Positions 17,644-24,131 of a stretch of 64,000 nucleotides of DNA are shown here, piece after piece. Where the stretch lies: contig NZ_RXLO01000010.1 in the NCBI RefSeq assembly GCF_003958645.1, positions 62,001 through 126,000 of the forward strand. Reading direction: 5' to 3'. Numbering within the stretch: position 1 is the stretch's first letter; each line of letters begins with the position of its first letter. The notes beneath the pieces were generated by a model that saw nothing but the letters and a program-made list of their open reading frames with translations, was not told where the DNA came from and ran no database searches. Both the position numbers and the translations under genes were made by a program. The DNA is from Chitinophaga rhizosphaerae (GTDB taxonomy: Bacteria > Bacteroidota > Bacteroidia > Chitinophagales > Chitinophagaceae).

Positions 17644-17802
17644 ACCTCAATTTTTCCTGTGTTGGAATCCCATCCCGGTAAGCAGTAGATAAGGCGGTAA
17701 TTTTTTAAAAGCAGATATATCACCGGATGGCTTTTTTATTCACCTTTTGAATGGAACAGCATATCGTCCCTTCACCACCAAAGGTGGCATTTAGGTGATC
17801 GC

Positions 17803-18198
17803 TCAAATACGAAAGTTTTGAAATCGTAGAAATAGCGGGAGTTCAATAGGTGGTGGATGGTGGGGAATGTCGGGAGCGGAAATTTCAGACGAAAAAGAGA
17901 TTGGTGCGGTGTCGTATATTAAAATGATATTTGCCTGTGCGTGGGCCGCGATAAGCGTCGCAAAATACGTAGAAACGTGGCTATCTTCTGAGCGGGGGCT
18001 GGCTATCGTTACATCTTTACAACATCCGCTGTTTAGCCCGGTGTGTATTTCCATCCCGCATTTGCCACATGGGCCGTCACGAGTAAAGATCAGGCTTACA
18101 CTTTGCAACTCGCCCATGCAATAATGCTGGTATACGGTTATTCCACCCGTATATACAAGGTAGAATATTGCCAGTATAACATTATTTATGCGTTTCAT
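17803..18198 (-). CDS. HYC_CC_PP family protein (2)
   Basis: This 131-residue secreted protein is paralogous to the one at 14788-15186. It has a signal peptide, the HYCMGEL motif, CGKCG and a GCCKD cluster, and a Pro-rich stretch near the end (DIPHHPPPIELP). The two copies share motif order and length but have diverged clearly elsewhere. Its upstream region (18199-18534) has no obvious copy of the direct-repeat site. It is probably a periplasmic metal-binding protein (inference from Cys/His content and context). Confidence 0.8.
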   Translation of the reverse strand: MKRINNVILAIFYLVYTGGITVYQHYCMGELQSVSLIFTRDGPCGKCGMEIHTGLNSGCCKDVTIASPRSEDSHVSTYFATLIAAHAQANIILIYDTAPISFSSEISAPDIPHHPPPIELPLFLRFQNFRI

Positions 18199-18534
18199 GT
18201 GGAAAGTCTCTGACCTCCACGCCGAAAAACTATACCACTCTCAATGAGATGCGCTATTTTTAATCAATAGTCATAAGTTTACCTATAATTTATTGAAAAT
18301 TAACGAATTGTCTGTTTGGGTTAGGGTATTAACGGTGAGCTGAAAAAGAAAAAGAGAGAGGAACATTTTCTACGAAATGGGGCTGGCGTGCTGTACGGGA
18401 TTACTTACAGCAGCTTTTCTTTCTTACAAAGAGGAATTTCAGTACGGAGATCATGATGTTTTTTATCGATGCCATAGCTGCAAATATACAAAAATAAAAA
18501 CGGGCAGCATTTTGAGCTGCCCGTGGGTTGGTTC
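18199..18534. other. 336-bp intergenic region
   Basis: It contains the terminator of the chaperone gene at its right end (18500-18524). The remaining ~300 bp are AT-rich and presumably hold the promoter of the HYC_CC_PP gene, although no convincing -7 box was found. The short plus-strand ORF inside (18377-18559) runs into the terminator and has no recognisable features. Confidence 0.6.
18500..18524 (-). terminator. Terminator of the CopZ-like gene
   Basis: The stem CGGGCAGC/GCTGCCCG (plus an outer A-T pair) has a 7-base loop and is followed on the minus strand by a T-rich tail. It lies 10 bp past the stop codon. Confidence 0.85.
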
Positions 18535-18747
18535 TTATGCCAATGTTTCTGCCTTGTAACCTGCTTTCTCTACTGCCTTTTTTATATCTTCTTTGCCAGC
18601 TTTCTCAGTTGAAACTGTTAATACTTTATCCGGGCTTTGGAGATCGACTTCCCAGTTTTCCTTGCCGGCGAGTTCGTCCAGGAAGGGGGTTACCGTAGCA
18701 ATGCAACCGGAGCATTTGATGTTCGTTTTAAATTGTACTGTTTCCAT
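18535..18747 (-). CDS. CopZ-like heavy-metal chaperone (HMA domain)
   Basis: The 70-residue single-domain protein has the ferredoxin-like HMA fold and the metal motif KCSGC (Cys13, Cys16) in the first loop. No signal peptide is present, so it acts in the cytoplasm, most likely carrying Cu(I) to the CopA/CopB ATPases or the copper-storage protein. It has its own promoter: a -7 box TAATTTTA (18788-18795) lies 20 bp from a direct-repeat site (18816-18848), and it has its own terminator. This makes it a single-gene regulated unit. Confidence 0.9.
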   Translation of the reverse strand: METVQFKTNIKCSGCIATVTPFLDELAGKENWEVDLQSPDKVLTVSTEKAGKEDIKKAVEKAGYKAETLA

Positions 18748-18787
18748 TGTATATCCTTTTAAGTATGTCGTTGCCTGTTTGATGATG

Positions 18788-18795
18788 TAAAATTA
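18788..18795 (-). promoter_or_regulatory. -7 box TAATTTTA of the chaperone gene
   Basis: It matches TAnnTTTG in seven of eight positions, lies about 40 bp from the ATG and is exactly 20 bp from the direct-repeat site. There is no clear -33 element, consistent with an activator-dependent promoter. Confidence 0.5.
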
Positions 18796-18815
18796 CGATG
18801 TCTCGCCGGGGTACC

Positions 18816-18848
18816 TGTTATACAATTGCTACTATGATTTACAATATT
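18816..18848 (-). promoter_or_regulatory. Direct-repeat operator candidate, copy 2
   Basis: TGTTATACAATT is followed by TTACAA with the repeated TTAYA units 21 bp apart, as in the copies at 15221 and 22929. It ends 69 bp upstream of the chaperone ATG. Confidence 0.55.
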
Positions 18849-18861
18849 CCATCGCTGCGCG

Positions 18862-19917
18862 TCAGTCAATTTCCACGGTAACGTCGCCGGTGACCGGGTA
18901 ACTTTGGCATAATAGGATCAGCCCTGATTCCACGTCGGATTTTCTGAGTGCGAAGTTGTTCGCCATACTTACCTGGCCGGAGGTGAGCCGCGCCGTGCAG
19001 ATGCCGCAAGTGCCTGATTTGCAGGAATAAGGAAGCGGTATCCGGTCTTCAAGCGCCGCAGTCAGGATTGTTTTTCCAGCCTGCACCTCCAGGAGGTTCG
19101 ACTGATCGAAAAAATGAAGTAGGACTTCCTGCATTTCGATGGGTGGAACAACGGAGATGCTGTTTTCATCAGGCGCAAACCACTCGGTAAACACCTGCTG
19201 CTCGGGTATTTGTTGCGACGTCAGCACATCTTGGTGCAATCGCATCAGTTCCACCGGGCCGCAAATAAAGAAATGGGCAGCTTCCAACGGGCTCGGGACC
19301 GACATTTTTAACATCTTTTTCACGGCGAGCTTATTGATACGGCCACGAAACAGTGCCGCTCCATGGATCGATGTCAGGCTTCCGGGCTGGGAAACCGCAT
19401 AATGGATAGATACCCGTTCTTTATGCTGGTAGGCCCAATCTTCTATTTTACCCCGGAAGATAATTTCATGCGGTGTGCGGTTGGAATAGATGAGCGTAAC
19501 ATGAGTGTCGTTACTCCCGGAAATAATGGAGCGGGCAATTGAAAACAAAGGCGTTATACCGCTGCCCCCTGCAAGGAGCACCACATGGCCCGCATGGAAT
19601 GCTTCAGCAGGCGGTGTAAATGATCCGTAAGGACCGGATACCTGCCAGCGAGAGATGCTATCGGCCTGGTCGACGATGTAATTGCTCATGATGCCGCCGG
19701 TCACCCGTTTCACGGTAATGGCGGGATGGGCGTCTTCCTCTTGTACGGAGCTTAGGGAATACGACCGGGTGATAGCTTGTCCGTCGATCTGCAATGTCAG
19801 ATTGATGAATTGCCCCGGTTTGTAATGGAAGGGTTCAATTCCCGAATCGAAGACCACCGTAATTGCCGATTCAGTTTCGCGGACAATTGCGGTGGTGCCC
19901 CATGTATATGATGTCAT
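18862..19917 (-). CDS. Ferredoxin-reductase-like flavoprotein with 2Fe-2S domain
   Basis: The 351-residue protein combines an FAD-binding ferredoxin-reductase domain (RSYSLSS flavin motif near residue 72), an NAD(P)-binding domain (LLAGGSGITPLFSIAR near residues 115-130) and a C-terminal plant-type 2Fe-2S ferredoxin domain (CKSGTCGIC and a later LLCQSYP). This is the PaaE/HmpF-like electron-transfer layout. It follows copA by 35 bp and is probably co-transcribed. Its electron acceptor is unknown. A reductase in a copper operon might keep thiols or metal reduced, but that is inference. Confidence 0.88.
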   Translation of the reverse strand: MTSYTWGTTAIVRETESAITVVFDSGIEPFHYKPGQFINLTLQIDGQAITRSYSLSSVQEEDAHPAITVKRVTGGIMSNYIVDQADSISRWQVSGPYGSFTPPAEAFHAGHVVLLAGGSGITPLFSIARSIISGSNDTHVTLIYSNRTPHEIIFRGKIEDWAYQHKERVSIHYAVSQPGSLTSIHGAALFRGRINKLAVKKMLKMSVPSPLEAAHFFICGPVELMRLHQDVLTSQQIPEQQVFTEWFAPDENSISVVPPIEMQEVLLHFFDQSNLLEVQAGKTILTAALEDRIPLPYSCKSGTCGICTARLTSGQVSMANNFALRKSDVESGLILLCQSYPVTGDVTVEID

Positions 19918-19952
19918 GCTTATTTCTAAGATTTAGAAACGTATTCTGAATA

Positions 19953-22211
19953 TTATAAATTGGTTGCTTTCAGGCGCAAGCTATTGCTGACAACGCTCAC
20001 CGAGCTCAGTGCCATTGCGGCCCCTGCGATCATCGGATCCAGCAAGAATCCGTTTACAGGATAAAGGAGCCCAGCTGCGATGGGAATTCCGATAACGTTA
20101 TAGATGAACGCCCAGAACAGGTTTTGTTTGATCGTGCTCACCGTTTTACGAGAGAGTTTGAGCGCTTTGGGAATGCTGTTCAGATCGGAAGTGATGAGTG
20201 TCATTTTCGCAACATCCATGGCGATGTCGGAGCCTTTGCCCATGGCTATGCTGACGTCGGCCTGGGCAAGCGCCTGGGAGTCGTTGATGCCGTCGCCTAC
20301 CATGGCAACCACTTTGCCTGCCTGCTGCAGTTCCTTTACGAATTCGGATTTGTAAGCCGGTAAAACTTCCGCCTTGAACGTGGTAATACCTACCTGTCTG
20401 GCTACTGCGGCGGCAGTATGTTGATTATCGCCAGTGAGCATGTAAACTTCAATGCCGCTCTTACGGAGTGCCGAGATAGCTTCAGCAGAGGTGGTCTTTA
20501 TTTTGTCCGCGATAGCGATGACGGCCAGCAATGAATTGTTGGATGCAAAATAAATGACCGTTTTGGCTTCCTCCTGGAGAGATCCGGCCTGATATGCCAG
20601 TTGGGGCGGAATTGCGACGTTTTTCGCGTCCATCAGCCTTTTGTTGCCGACATAAAATCCGGTTCCTTCATAGCTACCTTTTACGCCTTGGCCGGTAAGG
20701 CTCTCAAAGCCTTGCAGCGCGGCAGGTTGAATGCGATCTTCTTTCAGATATGCTACCACGGCTTCCGCCAGCGGGTGCTCGGATTGTTGTTCCAACGCAA
20801 GCAGTACGCTGGCATGAACGGGGCCATTGCTCCAAACCATATCGGTAACGACAGGTTTGCCCTCAGTAATGGTGCCGGTCTTGTCCAGGATTACGGCATT
20901 TACCTTATGGGCCAGTTCCAGGCTTTCGGCGTCTTTAATAAGGATATTGTTTTCAGCGCCTTTTCCAACGCCTACCATAATGGCCGTCGGGGTCGCCAGA
21001 CCCAGTGCGCAGGGGCAGGCAATTACGAGAACAGTTACCGAAGTGAGGAGCGCGTGCGTAAACGCATTATCACCACCGAGCACCATCCAGGAAATGAACG
21101 TCAGGATGGCAATGCCTATGACTACCGGGACGAAGACGCCGGCGATCTTGTCGACCAGCTTCTGCACCGGCGCCTTGCTGCCCTGGGCTTCCTGTACCAT
21201 TTTGATGATCTGTGCCAGAAGCGTGTCCGTACCAACTTTTTCAGCCTTAAACTGGAAACTGCCTTTTTGATTGATCGTTCCTGCGAAAACCGCGTCTCCG
21301 CTCTTTTTCGCTACGGGAACCGGTTCTCCCGTGATCATGCTCTCGTCGACGTAGGACTCACCACCGGCAACCTTCCCATCTACGGGGATCTTTTCTCCGG
21401 GCTTTACCAGCAGGAGGTCATTCACTTTCACGCTGGCGATTGGTACTTCACGGGTGTTTCCGTCCGGATCTACCATCAGTACTGTTTTAGGCTGCAGGCC
21501 GATGAGTTTCTTGATGGCAGAGGACGTATTGGATTTGGCTTTTTCCTCCAGGAGCTTGCCCAGAGAGATGAAAGCGATCACTACCGCGGCGGCCTCGAAG
21601 TAAACGTGGGCATGAAGTCCGCGCTGGTGCCAGAATTCGGGATATATCGTGTTGAACGCACTGAAAAGCCAGGCAATACCCGTGCTTAACGCTACGAGAG
21701 TATCCATGTTGGCTTTCCTGTTCTGCGCTTGTTTCCAGGCGTTGACGAAAAAATTTCGACCGAAGAAGAAAACTACCGGGGTGGCCAGCACCATCATGAT
21801 CCAGTTGCCGTAGGGCATATCCATGAAGAACATGCCGATAATTACGATGGGCAACGACAGGATGGATGACCATATTGTACGTTGTTTTACTTCCCGGTAG
21901 TGGCGTTGCTGGGCTTCTTCCTTTACTTCGTCCTGATTTTCGAGATCAATAACGAGGTCGTATCCGATTGCGCGAACTGCGCTTTGAAGTTCTTCGTGGG
22001 TAACTGCACCCTTTCCATATTGCACCCAGGCAGATTGGTTGGCGAAATTTACGCCGGCATCCTGTACGCCAGGTACGGATTTAAGCATGGATTCCACACT
22101 GATGGCGCAAGCCGCGCACGTCATTTCCAGGACGGGAAAGGTTTCCTTTATCGTTCCGGCGCTTTTTCTATCGGAGGTAGCCACTGGTCTTGCTGTTATC
22201 GTTGTTGACAT
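19953..22211 (-). CDS. copA: Copper-exporting P1B-type ATPase, CopA type
   Basis: This Cu(I)-exporting ATPase has one N-terminal HMA domain (MTCAAC, about residues 30-35 from this start), the intramembrane site CPC in ACPCALGLATPTA, the TGEP actuator loop, DKTGT for phosphorylation and GDGINDS. The start is placed at MSTTIT (22211) because a perfect -7 box (TAATTTTG, 22227-22234) would put the transcription start just downstream of the alternative upstream ATG (22229). CopA exports cytosolic Cu(I) to the periplasm, where the Cus-type pump takes over. The island therefore holds both CopA and CopB classes. Confidence 0.93.
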   Translation of the reverse strand: MSTTITARPVATSDRKSAGTIKETFPVLEMTCAACAISVESMLKSVPGVQDAGVNFANQSAWVQYGKGAVTHEELQSAVRAIGYDLVIDLENQDEVKEEAQQRHYREVKQRTIWSSILSLPIVIIGMFFMDMPYGNWIMMVLATPVVFFFGRNFFVNAWKQAQNRKANMDTLVALSTGIAWLFSAFNTIYPEFWHQRGLHAHVYFEAAAVVIAFISLGKLLEEKAKSNTSSAIKKLIGLQPKTVLMVDPDGNTREVPIASVKVNDLLLVKPGEKIPVDGKVAGGESYVDESMITGEPVPVAKKSGDAVFAGTINQKGSFQFKAEKVGTDTLLAQIIKMVQEAQGSKAPVQKLVDKIAGVFVPVVIGIAILTFISWMVLGGDNAFTHALLTSVTVLVIACPCALGLATPTAIMVGVGKGAENNILIKDAESLELAHKVNAVILDKTGTITEGKPVVTDMVWSNGPVHASVLLALEQQSEHPLAEAVVAYLKEDRIQPAALQGFESLTGQGVKGSYEGTGFYVGNKRLMDAKNVAIPPQLAYQAGSLQEEAKTVIYFASNNSLLAVIAIADKIKTTSAEAISALRKSGIEVYMLTGDNQHTAAAVARQVGITTFKAEVLPAYKSEFVKELQQAGKVVAMVGDGINDSQALAQADVSIAMGKGSDIAMDVAKMTLITSDLNSIPKALKLSRKTVSTIKQNLFWAFIYNVIGIPIAAGLLYPVNGFLLDPMIAGAAMALSSVSVVSNSLRLKATNL

Positions 22212-22226
22212 TTTCCTGATTTTCAA

Positions 22227-22234
22227 CAAAATTA
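22227..22234 (-). promoter_or_regulatory. -7 box TAATTTTG of copA
   Basis: It matches TAnnTTTG perfectly, about 16 bp before the ATG at 22211, which supports that start. Upstream (22252-22290) lies only a degraded resemblance to the direct-repeat site (GGTTATTACACT and TTGTATATAATT), with altered spacing. Confidence 0.5.
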
Positions 22235-22289
22235 CGCCAGAAGACCGGGGCGGTTATTACACTATATCCGGAGATTTGTATATAATTCC

Positions 22290-22877
22290 TCAGTTGGCTG
22301 GCTTGCCTTTGCCAGAAAGCGACTGCTTATTTTGCCGAATTTTCTGGAAGTGAGAAGGGGGCAACCCTGTATTCGCTTTGAACTGCCGGGACAGATGGCC
22401 TATGCTGCTGAACCCGAGATTGTAGGCAATATTTGTGAGGGAATCGTCGGTATACACGAGGAATTCCTTGATTTTCTCAATACGAAATTCTATAATGTAT
22501 TTCTCCAGGGTTATTCCTTCCACCTCTGAAAAGATGGAGCTGAGCGTGGTAAATTCCTTATTCAGTTTTTTCGCGAGCGTCTCAGAGAATTTGAACTTCG
22601 CGGGGAAATCATAGGATCCGGAGTACACCTGTTCCACGATCTTCTTGATGTCTCGCGCTAGCTTGGTTTTCTTGTCTTCCAGAAGCGAAAATCCCAGTGG
22701 GGCCAATTTTTCGCTGAGGGCGGCAATATCGGGAGCGGACAATGCGGATACCGTGGTGATTTCTCCCAAACTGATGTTAGTGACAGGGATATTCAACTCC
22801 CGCAAAACCTGGCGGATGGAGTGAATACACCTTTCGCAGACCATACCCTTTATGAAAATTTTGTATGTGCTATGCAT
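22290..22877 (-). CDS. AraC-family regulator with HMA-like N-terminus (1)
   Basis: The 195-residue protein opens with a short HMA-like segment (IFIKGMVCERCIHSIRQVLREL, Cys14 and Cys17) over about 70 residues and ends in an AraC-type double helix-turn-helix (NIAYNLGFSSIGHLSRQFKANTGLPPSHFQKIRQ). The usual arabinose-type sensor domain is absent. The simplest reading is a metal sensor in which Cu(I) at the CxxC controls DNA binding. It lies downstream of a direct-repeat site (22929-22961) and -7-like box CACCTTTG (22901-22908), so it may regulate itself. A paralogue (22963-23535) lies 85 bp upstream. Confidence 0.85.
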   Translation of the reverse strand: MHSTYKIFIKGMVCERCIHSIRQVLRELNIPVTNISLGEITTVSALSAPDIAALSEKLAPLGFSLLEDKKTKLARDIKKIVEQVYSGSYDFPAKFKFSETLAKKLNKEFTTLSSIFSEVEGITLEKYIIEFRIEKIKEFLVYTDDSLTNIAYNLGFSSIGHLSRQFKANTGLPPSHFQKIRQNKQSLSGKGKPAN

Positions 22878-22900
22878 AAAGCCAAATATTTGAACTTATG

Positions 22901-22908
22901 CAAAGGTG
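22901..22908 (-). promoter_or_regulatory. -7-like box CACCTTTG of the first araC-type gene
   Basis: It differs from TAnnTTTG only at the first base. It lies exactly 20 bp downstream of the direct-repeat site, the same geometry as at 15193 and 18788, and 23 bp before the ATG. Confidence 0.45.
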
Positions 22909-22928
22909 AGGCAAGGTTCAGGAAGAAC

Positions 22929-22961
22929 TGTTATATAATTTTGGCGAACGATTATAAAATT
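22929..22961 (-). promoter_or_regulatory. Direct-repeat operator candidate, copy 3
   Basis: TGTTATATAATT is followed by TTATAAAATT with TTATA units 21 bp apart. It begins 52 bp upstream of the regulator's ATG and abuts the stop codon of the preceding regulator gene. Confidence 0.55.
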
Positions 22962-22962
22962 A

Positions 22963-23535
22963 TCAGGATTTTACTTTATCCAGCGGTTTCCGTTGGTTTT
23001 CCTGGGACTGTTTGAACTGCGACGTGGTAAGGCCGGTAACTTTTTTGAATTGCTGGGAAAGGTACTGGATACTGCTGTAGCCGAGTTTTTCCGCTATTTC
23101 GCCTACCGAGAGCTCGTTGTAGGTAAGCAATTCCTTGGCTCTCTCGATGCGCTGGAGGATTACGTATTTTTCAATTGTCGTGCCTTCAACCGTAGAAAAG
23201 AGGTTTGAGAGCTGGGTGTATTCCATCCCCGTTTTTTCCTGGAGGAAGACGGAGAGTTTCTGGGATAGCTCTACTTCGTCCACGCTGTGAATCAGTTGTA
23301 TTACGATATTTTTTACTCTTTCGACCGTGGTACTTTTTTTATCATCCAGCAGCTCGAACCCCAGTTGCTGAAGCCGGGCCTTCAAAACCGGCAATTTTTC
23401 TTCAGCGACCGGAGCGGAAATGGTTACTTCTCCCAGTTGGATGTCTTCAAATGGGATTTCGGTTTCTTCGAGCAGCTGGCGAACGACCATGATGCAGCGG
23501 TCGCAAACCATGTTTTTAATAAATACTACCATCAT
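22963..23535 (-). CDS. AraC-family regulator with HMA-like N-terminus (2)
   Basis: The 190-residue paralogue of the adjacent regulator has an N-terminal FIKNMVCDRCIMVVRQLLEET segment (Cys10, Cys13) and a C-terminal AraC HTH (EIAEKLGYSSIQYLSQQFKKVTGLTTSQFKQS). Both proteins share the sequence order of an HMA beta-alpha-beta start, a linker containing (L)GEVTI and then the HTH, so they arose by duplication. The promoter carries a -7 box TACTTTTG (23575-23582). The duplicated junction remnant begins only a few bases further upstream, so the original control region may have been replaced. Confidence 0.85.
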   Translation of the reverse strand: MMVVFIKNMVCDRCIMVVRQLLEETEIPFEDIQLGEVTISAPVAEEKLPVLKARLQQLGFELLDDKKSTTVERVKNIVIQLIHSVDEVELSQKLSVFLQEKTGMEYTQLSNLFSTVEGTTIEKYVILQRIERAKELLTYNELSVGEIAEKLGYSSIQYLSQQFKKVTGLTTSQFKQSQENQRKPLDKVKS

Positions 23536-23574
23536 TGAAGGTTAATAAGGCGCATTATAATGTTATTTGTGCTT

Positions 23575-23582
23575 CAAAAGTA
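23575..23582 (-). promoter_or_regulatory. -7 box TACTTTTG of the second araC-type gene
   Basis: It matches TAnnTTTG perfectly, 40 bp before the ATG. The junction remnant begins about 8 bp upstream of it, and no direct-repeat site is found at the expected place. Confidence 0.45.
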
Positions 23583-23589
23583 AAGATAA

Positions 23590-24020
23590 AAGTTGATGTG
23601 GCGTATATCAAGCGAGTTCAACAGGAAGTTGCGGAGGCGCGGGTAGACAAGAGCGCTACGCGCGCGTATAAGCTTAACCGTTTATTAGAATGGTTGAAAA
23701 GGAAACGCAATGCTCAAAATTCATAAGCGCAGCCGGGCGAGTTAGCGCGGCTGTTTAAATTATATGTTATGGTAGCAAATGCCTGAAGGAGCTTCCAGAT
23801 TACTGAAATTATCTTGAAATATTTACCCAAAGTGGCGCCGGGCCAGGGGAAATATGCAATACAATAGATTATTCGCATCTTCATCCGTTCATGGAATACG
23901 GCAGAGATATTCCTGTTGGAAGAGTTTAAGGTATTACTTCTCGACCATTCTGCCGGGATTTTTGGCCAAACTTCGGTCGGCAAAGGTGGCAGGTTGATCG
24001 TAATAGTTGAATTGTTCGGC
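23590..24020 (+). pseudogene. Broken copy of the ParB-like/radC junction
   Basis: This segment repeats about 705-1145 in the same order and strand. It has the last ~42 codons of the ParB-like gene (32 of 42 residues identical to the left copy), the stop, a degraded terminator hairpin (about 23731-23754), and then a radC 5' end that meets a stop after five codons (ATGGTAGCAAATGCCTGA) and carries several indels. Similarity fades near 24020. No intact reading frame for RadC remains. The two copies bracket the whole copper island, so the segment marks an insertion or recombination boundary. Confidence 0.85.
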
Positions 24021-24091
24021 GTTTTGTTGAAAGTGAAATTGTGGGCATTAATTGATTGAAGGCGAGAATGTAGGTTTTGGGCATTTTGGGG

Positions 24092-24129
24092 CAAAACAGG
24101 CGAAATCCGTTAAGGTTTCGCTTGTTTTG
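24092..24129 (-). terminator. Terminator of the Zn/Cd-type ATPase gene
   Basis: A 14-bp stem with one wobble pair (CAAAACAGGCGAAA with TTTCGCTTGTTTTG) lies 3 bp past the ATPase stop codon. The stem ends are A/T-rich, so it may work in both directions. Confidence 0.7.
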
Positions 24130-24131
24130 TA

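Noticed and set aside
20601..21689. 362-aa plus-strand ORF
   Set aside because: It is antisense to copA and has no motif of its own.
22252..22290. Fourth copy of the direct-repeat operator upstream of copA
   Set aside because: There is some likeness (GGTTATTAC, TTGTATATAATT), but spacing and several bases differ from the three good copies.
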